This document shows, one piece after another, positions 6,832 to 12,665 of a stretch of 12,665 nt of DNA (positions are counted from its first letter, which is position 1; each line of letters opens with the position of its first letter). Below the pieces are notes generated by a model. The model saw nothing but the letters and a program-made list of their open reading frames with translations, did not search any database and was not told the origin of the DNA. This DNA is from Melioribacter sp. (GTDB lineage: Bacteria; Bacteroidota; Ignavibacteria; Ignavibacteriales; Melioribacteraceae): the NCBI GenBank assembly GCA_016841125.1, contig JAENZU010000052.1:1-12665 (forward strand). The letters run 5' to 3'. Made by a program: the position numbers and the translations under genes.

Positions 6832-7313
6832 TGTTTTGGGGTTACTCCTTTTCCCTGTAAAATTTTATCGATTTCCGCTTCGGGGTAAAAGCCTTCGTGT
6901 CGGTGAAATTCATTTCCGTTTTCATCCAAGAAAATTTGAGTTGGGATCAGATTGATTTTATAATCTTGAGCAAAATGTTTTTCTTCCGGATTCCAGACAT
7001 CGTGAAAAACGACCTTAACTTGCTCTCCATATTTTTCTTCAATTGCTTTCATTACCGGCTGCATTTGCTTGCATGGAATGCAATTGACCGAGCCGAGCTC
7101 AACAAAAGTAACTTTGGGATTTGTTTGATTATTGGCTGCAAATTCAAAATTTGCCTTTTCATTGCACGATGCGGCATCTTCACAAGCTGCAGCATCACCC
7201 GAGTTTTCGGAGCAGCAGCTTTTCTCATCTTTCACTTCGGCGGTTTCATTTTGATCAGAACAGCCGGCAGTCACAAACGAAAGAGTTACAAAAAGAATTA
7301 TAAGAATTTTCAT
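6828..7313 (-). CDS. Cys-rich thioredoxin-fold lipoprotein
   Basis: A 161-residue exported lipoprotein. The N-terminus is a lipoprotein signal with the lipobox VTAGC (lipidated Cys18). A Cys-rich linker follows (Cys33-Cys34, Cys44, Cys50). The thioredoxin domain (~62-155) has the active site CIPC (78-81) and the cis-Pro loop IPT (123-125). It should sit outside the inner membrane and receive electrons from the CcdA-type protein encoded next. Starts at 7334, 7316 and 7313 are in frame; I chose 7313 because AAGGAGG (7321-7327) is then seven bases upstream and the signal begins MKILIILF. The 7316 ATG, which overlaps the previous stop as ATGA, is also possible. The final TAG lies in the inverted end of the neighbouring repeat, so the last residues may be insertion-altered. 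Its target could be an outer arsenic or cytochrome thiol protein. Confidence 0.87.
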   Translation of the reverse strand: MKILIILFVTLSFVTAGCSDQNETAEVKDEKSCCSENSGDAAACEDAASCNEKANFEFAANNQTNPKVTFVELGSVNCIPCKQMQPVMKAIEEKYGEQVKVVFHDVWNPEEKHFAQDYKINLIPTQIFLDENGNEFHRHEGFYPEAEIDKILQGKGVTPKQ

Positions 7314-7315
7314 CA

Positions 7316-7555
7316 TCACGCCTCCTTGATCCATTCGATAATTTTATCATCCTTTGGGATTATCCCTGTACTTACAACTTTTTCGTTTATAACTAATCCG
7401 GGTGTCATCATTATTCCATAGTCTATCATTTCATTTAAATCGGTTACTTTTTCAACAGAGGCATCCAGATTATTCTGCTCCACAAGTTCTCTTACTTTTG
7501 CTTCGAGGGTCGTGCACTTTTTACAACCGGAACCAAGTATTTTGATTTTCTTCAT
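7316..7555 (-). CDS. Small TM0996-type CxxC thioredoxin-like protein (copy 2)
   Basis: A 79-residue thioredoxin fold of the minimal 'redox-active disulfide protein' type. The active site CKKC follows the family opening KILGSG, and TPGLVINEKVVSTG carries the cis-Pro strand. It is a paralog of the protein at 9197-8949, with an estimated 40-50% identity by eye (shared VEKVTDLN, TPGL, GSGC). Such proteins are often encoded beside ArsP/DUF318 permeases and arsenic genes and are thought to handle thiol exchange in the cytoplasm. AGGA about seven bases before the ATG supports the start. The stop overlaps the start region of the lipoprotein gene. Confidence 0.87.
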   Translation of the reverse strand: MKKIKILGSGCKKCTTLEAKVRELVEQNNLDASVEKVTDLNEMIDYGIMMTPGLVINEKVVSTGIIPKDDKIIEWIKEA

Positions 7556-7588
7556 TTAACAATCCTGCATTTATTATGGACATATATT

Positions 7589-8659
7589 TTAATTTTTGAC
7601 ATCACCTTCATCTAACTCTCCCGCGAAATATTTTTTTCGGAAATAAAGCGCAACATTAACCAGCGCAATTAAAACCGGCACCTCAACCAAGGGACCGATA
7701 ACCGCAGCAAATGCCTCGCCGCTATTAATTCCGAATACCGCAATCGCAACGGCAATAGCCAGTTCAAAATTATTGCTTGCGGCGGTGAATGAAAGAGTGG
7801 TGGTTTTTGAATAATCCGCTCCGATCTTTTTGCCCATATAAAAAGACACAAAAAACATGATCACAAAGTAGAGGACAAGCGGAAGGGCAATCCGCAAAAC
7901 GTCTAACGGTATCTTAACAATATAATCGCCCTTGAGAGAAAACATTACAAAAATTGTAAAGAGAAGTGCAATCAGTGTTATTGGACTGATCTTTGGAATA
8001 AATTTATTCTCGTACCAATCTTTACTTTTAATTTCAAGCATTACAAATCTGGTTATCATTCCGCCGAAGAAAGGAATACCGAGATAGATTAAAACACTTT
8101 CGGCTATTTGTCCTATTGTAATATTAACCGCAAATGTCTGCAGCCCAAGCCACGATGGAATGATCGTTAAAAACAGATAGGCATAAACAGAAAAGAATAA
8201 TACTTGAAATATCGAATTGAAAGCCACCAGTCCGGCAGCATATTCTGTATCACCTTTGGCAAGTTGATTCCAGACAATTACCATAGCAATGCACCGCGCC
8301 AATCCGATAAGAATTAGACCAGCCATATATTCGGGATAGTCGTGAAGAAATAGTACCGCAAGAGCAAACATAAGGATTGGACCGATCAGCCAGTTTTGAA
8401 TTAGTGATAGCGATAGAATTTTTATATTTCTAAACACTTCGGGTAATTCTTCGTAGCGGACTTTTGCCAGCGGCGGAAACATCATTAAAATTAACCCGAT
8501 TGCAATTGGAATATTTGTGGTTCCAACGCTTAGCGAATCCCAAAATTTTGCAACAGCCGGGAATAAGTGACCTGAAAAAATCCCGATAAACATTGCAAGA
8601 AAAATCCACAACGTTAAGTATCTATCTAAAAAAGAGAGTCGCTTCGTTAAACTGTTCAT
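7589..8659 (-). CDS. acr3: Arsenite efflux permease Acr3
   Basis: A 356-residue inner-membrane transporter with about ten hydrophobic segments, the usual size for Acr3. Hallmarks are the central conserved Cys (Cys123 in GLARCIAMVIVWN), the early IPIAIGLILMMFPPLAKV segment, and the late SFTAASNNFELAIAVAIAVFG segment with its conserved Glu. Acr3 exports As(OH)3, driven by the proton motive force. It is the main arsenite exit for the arsC product encoded in the same operon. The start overlaps the previous stop as ATGA, indicating translational coupling. Confidence 0.95.
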   Translation of the reverse strand: MNSLTKRLSFLDRYLTLWIFLAMFIGIFSGHLFPAVAKFWDSLSVGTTNIPIAIGLILMMFPPLAKVRYEELPEVFRNIKILSLSLIQNWLIGPILMFALAVLFLHDYPEYMAGLILIGLARCIAMVIVWNQLAKGDTEYAAGLVAFNSIFQVLFFSVYAYLFLTIIPSWLGLQTFAVNITIGQIAESVLIYLGIPFFGGMITRFVMLEIKSKDWYENKFIPKISPITLIALLFTIFVMFSLKGDYIVKIPLDVLRIALPLVLYFVIMFFVSFYMGKKIGADYSKTTTLSFTAASNNFELAIAVAIAVFGINSGEAFAAVIGPLVEVPVLIALVNVALYFRKKYFAGELDEGDVKN

Positions 8660-8952
8660 TTGCTGCCTTTAATTTTTTGTATTATTTCCTCAACAGTCGG
8701 AATTCCATTTTCATAATATCTGCAAGACAAACTTCCTTTTTCCGGAGCGGGCATATCTTCAAAATCATTGCCGTCAATAAGCAAAGTAGGCGAACCTCTA
8801 AATTTTATGGCGTTTGCTTTTTCATCGGTTTCAACTAAAGTTTCTGTGTAATTAATTTCAACATGTAAATCTTTGACGGCTTCTTTAACTGCATCTATCA
8901 TTTTCTGAGAATTCGAGCAGCCGGTGAAATATTGTATTTCAATATTAATCAT
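8656..8952 (-). CDS. Thioredoxin-like protein with single active-site Cys
   Basis: A 98-residue thioredoxin-fold protein. The usual CxxC position reads GCSNSQ (Cys12 with Ser15), so only the first Cys remains. A second Cys is far away in LSCRYY (Cys77). The FRGSPTLLIDGNDF segment carries the cis-Pro, and together with SLSCRYY it matches a family often placed near mercury and arsenic genes. With Cys12 and Cys77 it could bind a metalloid or use a monothiol mechanism. It is joined on both sides by 4-bp ATGA overlaps, to the small thioredoxin upstream and acr3 downstream, so it is a fixed part of the operon. The exact function is not known to me. Confidence 0.8.
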   Translation of the reverse strand: MINIEIQYFTGCSNSQKMIDAVKEAVKDLHVEINYTETLVETDEKANAIKFRGSPTLLIDGNDFEDMPAPEKGSLSCRYYENGIPTVEEIIQKIKGSK

Positions 8953-9197
8953 TTTGTTACTGCGTCATTTAACCAATGTGTTAGCGTCGATTTTGTTGGG
9001 AGCTTGCCTTGATTTAATACTTTGTTGTTTACTATCAATCCCGGCGTGATAAACACACCCAGCTCGGCAAACTTATTTAGATCTGTTACCTTTTCAATTT
9101 GTGCTTCAAGGTTGTTTTCGGCGACGACCTCTTTGCACATTGATTCAAGCTTCTGGCAGGTTGCGCACCCGCTGCCGATTACTTTTATGTTAAGCAT
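8949..9197 (-). CDS. Small TM0996-type CxxC thioredoxin-like protein (copy 1)
   Basis: An 82-residue minimal thioredoxin fold with the active site CATC (IGSGCATCQKLE) and the ITPGLIVNNKVL strand, a paralog of the protein at 7555-7316. It probably serves as a cytoplasmic thiol-disulfide carrier for the arsenic genes. GAGGAG lies a few bases upstream of ATG, directly beside the right end of the GxxExxY element, so that insertion left the ribosome site intact. The stop overlaps the next start as ATGA. Confidence 0.87.
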   Translation of the reverse strand: MLNIKVIGSGCATCQKLESMCKEVVAENNLEAQIEKVTDLNKFAELGVFITPGLIVNNKVLNQGKLPTKSTLTHWLNDAVTK

Positions 9198-9211
9198 ATA
9201 TACTCCTCTTG

Positions 9212-9676
9212 ATAGACCGCAGATCTAACTGATCGAGCGGATATTCTCGGATTTAAAATCATTTTCAAATATCATTCTTTTGAATTGCGGCGTTTTACCA
9301 AAATTCAATAATAAACCAACTTCAATTTCGGTGGCTTTTAAATAATTTAATAATTGAGCTTCGTGCTCTGTGGCAATGGATTCGCTGGTTTTTAATTCAA
9401 GGATAATTTTATCTTGAACTAGAATATCTGCAAAATATTCACCCACTTTTCTCTTTTTGTAAAACACTTCTATTCGACTTTGATTTGAGCAATTCAAACC
9501 GCTTTCAATTAATTCTATCATCATCGAATTTTCATATACCTTTTCTAAAAAACCATAACCAAGAGAATTATAAACATTATAAAATGCTCTTAAGATTTTG
9601 TCGCTTAACTCTTTATATAATATCGCCATTTCTTTATCCGTTTTTATCGGTTTAATCCGTTAAATCCGAGGTCTAT
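9212..9676. mobile_element. ATAGACC-ended repeat element carrying a GxxExxY gene (putative)
   Basis: A 465-bp insert between the ArsP-like permease and the first small thioredoxin gene. Its ends are inverted: ATAGACCGCAGAT (9212-9224) and ATCCGAGGTCTAT (9664-9676). The right part contains serial ATCCGTT/ATCGGTTTA units (9635-9668). Almost all of it is the GxxExxY coding region, whose stop lies in the left end. A TTG triplet flanks both ends, possibly a 3-bp target duplication, though chance is not excluded. The empty copy at 6746-6831 has the same ends and orientation. No transposase is present, so mobility would need help in trans or an activity of the GxxExxY protein itself; this is inferred. 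Confidence 0.6.
9225..9629 (-). CDS. GxxExxY protein, PD-(D/E)XK nuclease-like
   Basis: A 134-residue member of the GxxExxY family (TIGR04256/PF13366 type). The naming motif is GFLEKVY (Gly26, Glu29, Tyr32). Asp68 (FADILV) and Glu78-x-Lys80 (ELK) form the Asp...ExK core of PD-(D/E)XK nucleases, followed by HEAQLLNYLKAT and GLLLNFG. The family is common and often multi-copy in Bacteroidota-like genomes; its biological role is not established. It does not fit the ars operon in function and lies inside an insert with inverted ends, so it is probably cargo or part of a mobile repeat. The last residues (SENIRSIS) are encoded by the element's end. No clear ribosome site is seen before the ATG. Confidence 0.87.
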   Translation of the reverse strand: MAILYKELSDKILRAFYNVYNSLGYGFLEKVYENSMMIELIESGLNCSNQSRIEVFYKKRKVGEYFADILVQDKIILELKTSESIATEHEAQLLNYLKATEIEVGLLLNFGKTPQFKRMIFENDFKSENIRSIS

Positions 9677-9681
9677 TTGTT

Positions 9682-10983
9682 CTAAAATGTTAACCCGTAA
9701 ATAAACCCGGTTATGGTTGACATCACCACCACCAAGCTGACAAACACCACTGTTTTTTGCGTGCCGATCACACTGCGGATAACAAGCATATTTGGCAGCG
9801 ATAATGCGGGTCCTGCTAACAGCAAAGCCAGCGCCGGACCTTTACCCATGCCGCTGCTGATCAATCCCTGTAAAATCGGGATCTCCGTAAGAGTTGCGAA
9901 ATACATGAACGCACCGACCACAGACGCAAACAGATTTGAGAAAACGGAATTTCCACCCACTAAACTTGAGATCCAATCAGAAGGAATTATACCGCTGCCG
10001 CCGTTCGGAGAACCGAGTAAAAATCCGGCAACCAAAACGCCTGCACCCAATAAGGGCATAATCTGTTTTGTAAATCCCCAAGTCTCACCGAGCCACTCGT
10101 TAGGCTCGCCTTTGCTGAATGTTAATATTAAAGTTAAAATTATCACGGCTGTTGTAAATGAGATTATCGGCTGATCGCTCCAAACCAAGGCGGTAACTAA
10201 AACGGCAGCAGATCCAAGTCCGACAAAGATTTTATTCAACTTTAGAATAAATATAAGTGAGAGGGAAAATAGAATTCCCAGGAAACCAACAATCATCCAT
10301 TTATAATTGAACATGAAAAACCAAACACCTTCATTAGAATCGGGCTTGCCCCAGTTGGCAAAAACTAGTATGGCAACCAAAACAAAAAAGTGAAATGCCG
10401 TTTGCCAGAGCGGTCTGCCCTCTTCCGGTTCGGGCATGGCAAGTTGTGCGGCAGCTCTTTCTTTTTCCTCTTTGCGATAGAGGAAACTCATGATCAAACC
10501 AATAACGATACTAAATACAACCGCACCGATTATCCGTGCTATTCCCAATTCCAAACCGAGAATTCTTGCGGTTAAAATTATAGCCAAAATATTTATTGCC
10601 GGACCGGAATAGAGAAACGCAATTGCCGGTCCAAGTCCCGCACCCCTTTTATGAATTCCCGAAAACAAGGGAAGAATTGTGCATGAGCAGACAGCCAGAA
10701 TGGTGCCTGAAACGGACGCAACTAAATAAGCCGACCATTTTTTAGCATTAGTCCCTAAATATTTTATTACTGCATTCTTGCTTATGAATACTGCAATTAC
10801 ACCTGCGATAAAAAATGCGGGAATTAAACATAAAAGAACATGTTCCTGGGCGTACCACTTTGCGAGATCGAAAGCTGAAATAATAGCGGAAGAAAAATTT
10901 TTGTTATCGATAGGGAGGAAATACGCGAAGAGGAAAAATCCGAGTATCCACAAAAAGCTTTTATATTGTTCTTTCCAATTCAT
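9682..10983 (-). CDS. ArsP/DUF318-family permease
   Basis: A 433-residue membrane protein of the PF03773 (ArsP_1) type with two related halves of hydrophobic segments. The first half carries AVCSCTILPLFSGIHKRGAG with the Cys99-Ser-Cys101 pair and SGPAINI; the second half has TLTEIPILQGL and GPALSLPNM in matching places. Some members (ArsP) export trivalent organoarsenicals, and many are only annotated as permeases linked to small TM0996 thioredoxins, as seen here. It is the first gene after arsR (45-bp gap), so it should be arsenic-controlled. The substrate may be methyl-arsenic or another soft metalloid; the sequence cannot decide. The loop with EEKERAAAQLAMPEPEEGR is likely cytoplasmic. Confidence 0.88.
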   Translation of the reverse strand: MNWKEQYKSFLWILGFFLFAYFLPIDNKNFSSAIISAFDLAKWYAQEHVLLCLIPAFFIAGVIAVFISKNAVIKYLGTNAKKWSAYLVASVSGTILAVCSCTILPLFSGIHKRGAGLGPAIAFLYSGPAINILAIILTARILGLELGIARIIGAVVFSIVIGLIMSFLYRKEEKERAAAQLAMPEPEEGRPLWQTAFHFFVLVAILVFANWGKPDSNEGVWFFMFNYKWMIVGFLGILFSLSLIFILKLNKIFVGLGSAAVLVTALVWSDQPIISFTTAVIILTLILTFSKGEPNEWLGETWGFTKQIMPLLGAGVLVAGFLLGSPNGGSGIIPSDWISSLVGGNSVFSNLFASVVGAFMYFATLTEIPILQGLISSGMGKGPALALLLAGPALSLPNMLVIRSVIGTQKTVVFVSLVVVMSTITGFIYGLTF

Positions 10984-11028
10984 AATATTATTGCGTCTCT
11001 TTATTTAGTCAAATGACGAATTGAATTT

Positions 11029-11382
11029 TTATTTTGAACAGAGTTTATATCTGTCTGCTTTTTGAATTCTCTTTTTATCTTCAATTATTAAATTATCGTC
11101 GGCAATCCAAAAATCCAGAGAAGCTAGTAATTTTAGGATGCGTTGATCGCCCGGATTTTGATTGATGGAATAATTAACCCATTTACCGTCCTTCTCAACA
11201 GCAATAAATCCGGCTGATCTTAAAATGCTAAGGTGTTTTGATACAGTTGAAGTTGCAAGCTGAAGAACTTCGGTGATTTCACAAACACAAAGTTCTTTTG
11301 TCTGCAGCATCTTTAAAATCCGAAGCCGGTTTGGATCGGAAAGGGCTTTGAATATTTTTGTTTTATCTGTCGGCACTGTCAT
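11029..11382 (-). CDS. arsR: ArsR-family arsenical-responsive repressor
   Basis: A 117-residue winged-helix repressor of the ArsR/SmtB family. The metal-sensing helix has ELCVCEI (Cys-Val-Cys, the As(III) site of classical ArsR), followed by the recognition helix region ATSTVSKHLSILRSAGFI and the wing EKDGKWVNYSI. A further Cys is near the end (YKLCSK). Binding arsenite should release it from DNA and allow expression of the genes downstream on the same strand. A perfect 7-bp dyad covers its own start codon and the predicted transcription start, fitting autorepression. Confidence 0.93.
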   Translation of the reverse strand: MTVPTDKTKIFKALSDPNRLRILKMLQTKELCVCEITEVLQLATSTVSKHLSILRSAGFIAVEKDGKWVNYSINQNPGDQRILKLLASLDFWIADDNLIIEDKKRIQKADRYKLCSK

Positions 11383-11401
11383 TTCGCTTATTAACGAAAT
11401 G
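11380..11401. promoter_or_regulatory. ArsR operator candidate over the arsR start
   Basis: CATTTCG (11380-11386) and CGAAATG (11395-11401) form a perfect inverted repeat around eight A/T-rich bases, read on either strand. The dyad includes the arsR ATG and abuts the predicted promoter box. Size and symmetry suit an ArsR dimer. Confidence 0.6.
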
Positions 11402-11433
11402 TAAAATTAGAAAAGATTTCTTAGAATTACAAA
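11402..11433 (-). promoter_or_regulatory. Possible Bacteroidetes-type promoter for the ars operon
   Basis: On the minus strand TTTG (11430-11433) is followed after 20 bases by TAATTTTA (11402-11409), close to the TTTG / TAnnTTTG pattern of Bacteroidetes primary sigma promoters. Transcription would start inside the ArsR dyad. Whether this lineage uses that pattern is not certain. Confidence 0.4.
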
Positions 11434-11458
11434 CAGAAAAGTTTTAAAGGGAGATTAT

Positions 11459-11492
11459 TAGAAAAGAAAGCACCGAATCATAAATTCGGTGC
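11459..11492 (-). terminator. Rho-independent terminator after trxA
   Basis: GCACCGAAT (11470-11478) pairs with ATTCGGTGC (11484-11492) in a perfect 9-bp stem with a five-base loop. On the minus strand a TTTCTTTTCT run follows. It separates trxA from arsR, so the ars operon has its own promoter. Confidence 0.9.
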
Positions 11493-11501
11493 CTTAAAGT
11501 T

Positions 11502-11837
11502 TTAATTTGCCAGAGAAAAGTAAGGCTCGATTTTGCTGACTATCATATTTTTCGGAACCGCTCCAACAACGGTGTCAACCATCCTCCCGTTTTTGAATAT
11601 TCCTAAAGTTGGTATACTTCTAATTCCAAATCTTGATGCAGAAGAAGGATTTTCATCTGTATTAAGCTTAACAACTTTAACCTGCCCTTGATATTCTTCA
11701 GCAATTTGTTCAACTGTAGGGGCAATCATTCTACACGGTCCGCACCAAGGCGCCCAGAAATCAACAAGCACAGGCATTTCTGATTTCATTACTTCTGCTT
11801 CAAAATTAAAATCTGTTCCTTCAATTATATTTTTCAT
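11502..11837 (-). CDS. trxA: Thioredoxin
   Basis: A 111-residue classical thioredoxin with the active site WCGPC in DFWAPWCGPCRMIAP, the cis-Pro loop SIPTLGIF and the expected length. It reduces cytoplasmic disulfides and is the usual electron donor for thioredoxin-linked ArsC, and also for CcdA-type membrane carriers. AGGA precedes the start. It is transcribed on its own, ended by a strong terminator before arsR, so it is near the ars operon but not in it. A sequence resembling half of the UAS palindromes lies upstream at 11870-11883. Confidence 0.96.
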   Translation of the reverse strand: MKNIIEGTDFNFEAEVMKSEMPVLVDFWAPWCGPCRMIAPTVEQIAEEYQGQVKVVKLNTDENPSSASRFGIRSIPTLGIFKNGRMVDTVVGAVPKNMIVSKIEPYFSLAN

Positions 11838-11918
11838 TTTAAATATTCCTTTTTTATTTTTATTTGAGTATGATGCAATGTGTGTTAACAGGATTCAAAA
11901 GGGAAAATAGGAGGTTTT

Positions 11919-12224
11919 ATGAAGTGTGTTATTTTTCTTCTGCTCTCAGTTTCTGTTTTAGCTCAATCTTCGGTAGAAAGTAATTGCGACTCAGCATATC
12001 AAAATGCAAAAAAGGGGATTTACTGGGCATTCGAAAATATTCCGCAAAGCAAAGGGTCTTTAAGTAAAGATCTGATTTTAGATGATAAGCTTGTTGCGAG
12101 TGTTAAATTATCCAAGGAGATTGAAGGTATAAAGGTTGAATCAACCGGATTTTTTAAAACTTATGAAGTGAATATTACACTCTACAAATCTTTCGACTCA
12201 CTACGGGAAGAAGGTTATCTCTAA
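11919..12224 (+). CDS. Small secreted protein of unknown function
   Basis: A 101-residue protein beginning with a typical signal peptide (MKCVIFLLLSVSVLAQS; cleavage likely after SVLA or at AQS). The mature part is polar and lysine-rich with one Cys (SNCDSAY) and a likely beta-strand pattern (KLVASVKLS, YEVNITLYKS). I do not recognise a family. A strong AGGAGG four bases before ATG supports translation. The stop overlaps the last three bases of the convergent phosphatase gene, so the two genes end back to back. Confidence 0.7.
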   Translation: MKCVIFLLLSVSVLAQSSVESNCDSAYQNAKKGIYWAFENIPQSKGSLSKDLILDDKLVASVKLSKEIEGIKVESTGFFKTYEVNITLYKSFDSLREEGYL

Positions 12225-12665
12225 TTTAACAATTCTACAACTTGTTGGTGTATTCCGGCTGACGCTGCGATTATACTGTTCCCCTTAACGGGGTCGTTTC
12301 CGTGATAATCGGTTATAATTCCGCCGGCACCTTTAATAACGGGAATAAGAGCCATAGAATCCCACGGAGACATTATCGGATCCATCATTATATCTGCATA
12401 ACCTGTTGCAAGTAAATAATAACCGTAACAATCGCCCCAATTTCTGTAGAGTTTTACAGAGCGCATCAGGCTTTCGAACTTTTTCAAATTTTGAAACTTC
12501 TCAATATTCAGATGATCCGTTGTAAGGAGAAGAGCTTCGCTCAGGGAATTACATTCTCTCATTTTTACTTTTCGACCGTTCAGCTCGGTCGCTTCATTAT
12601 CTCCGATTAAAAACTCATTCAAAATGGGATGATTGATTACACCTAAAATCGGCTTTCCATTTTTC
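12221..12665 (-). CDS. Inositol monophosphatase-family phosphatase (HisN-like), start outside window
   Basis: This is the C-terminal ~147 codons of an IMPase-superfamily enzyme; the frame remains open to the window edge (GKPILGVINHPI upstream of the internal TTG at 12622), so the true start lies beyond. Diagnostic parts are RNWGDCYGYYLLATGYAD, DPIMSPWDSMALIPV (the WD metal-site motif) and GAGGIITDYHG. The GDCYGY wording resembles the histidinol-phosphatase (HisN) type of IMPase. The enzyme hydrolyses a sugar or amino-alcohol phosphate with Mg2+. The exact substrate, histidinol phosphate or inositol phosphate, is not settled here. Confidence 0.88.
   Translation of the reverse strand, partial: KNGKPILGVINHPILNEFLIGDNEATELNGRKVKMRECNSLSEALLLTTDHLNIEKFQNLKKFESLMRSVKLYRNWGDCYGYYLLATGYADIMMDPIMSPWDSMALIPVIKGAGGIITDYHGNDPVKGNSIIAASAGIHQQVVELLN

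Noticed and set aside
6897..7421. 174-codon plus-strand open frame
   Set aside because: It lies antisense to the thioredoxin lipoprotein and small thioredoxin, which have clear motifs and ribosome sites; its translation shows no domain pattern.
9635..9668. Short tandem ATCCGTT-type units resembling a repeat array
   Set aside because: The units are short and irregular, without unique spacers, so this is not CRISPR; they are treated as part of the inverted-end element.
9713..10174. 153-codon plus-strand open frame
   Set aside because: Antisense shadow of the ArsP-like permease, whose membrane segments and motifs are unambiguous.

Overview
The window looks like chromosomal DNA of a low-GC member of the Bacteroidota/Ignavibacteriota (FCB) group, most likely an Ignavibacterium/Melioribacter-type organism. 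The main clue is a C-terminal type IX secretion sorting domain with the YPNPFNPST signature, together with sigma-54 regulators that have Fis-type DNA-binding ends and a possible Bacteroidetes-style promoter. This placement is inferred from motifs only; no database was searched.

Layout. Positions 1-1719 (+) hold the end of a histidine kinase and an overlapping NtrC/NtrX-family response regulator. A hairpin lies between these genes and the convergent minus-strand genes. From there to 11382 every gene is on the minus strand. Read in the direction of transcription they are: an arsenic operon, arsR (11382-11029), an ArsP/DUF318 permease, a GxxExxY protein inside a repeat-bounded insert, a small CxxC thioredoxin, a second thioredoxin-like protein, the arsenite pump acr3, another small CxxC thioredoxin, a Cys-rich thioredoxin lipoprotein, a CcdA/DsbD-type membrane protein, an ArsC-type arsenate reductase, and a PAS-AAA+-Fis sigma-54 activator (ends 4050). 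Next come two palindromic activator sites, a candidate -24/-12 promoter, a small TPR protein, and a Tat-exported split-Soret/C_GCAxxG_C_C cytochrome with a T9SS tail, followed by a strong terminator and a CcmE-like protein. To the right of arsR are trxA (-) with its own terminator, a small secreted protein (+), and the end of an inositol-monophosphatase/HisN-type phosphatase (-).

How the parts may work together. ArsR would repress the operon through a dyad covering its own start. ArsC reduces arsenate, Acr3 exports arsenite, and the ArsP-like permease may export organoarsenicals. CcdA with the thioredoxin lipoprotein looks like a relay carrying electrons across the membrane to the outer compartment. 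The last operon gene, a Cys-rich PAS sigma-54 activator, sits directly upstream of paired binding sites and a sigma-54 promoter in front of a surface-directed diheme cytochrome. This suggests a cascade in which arsenic or thiol stress turns on an extracytoplasmic redox protein.

Two short repeats with ATAGACC/GGTCTAT ends interrupt the ars operon: one of 465 bp carrying the GxxExxY (PD-(D/E)XK-like) gene and one empty copy of 86 bp. They look like ORF-bearing and ORF-less forms of the same element. No intergenic stretch exceeds 300 bases; the longest, 3895-4049, is the regulatory region described above.
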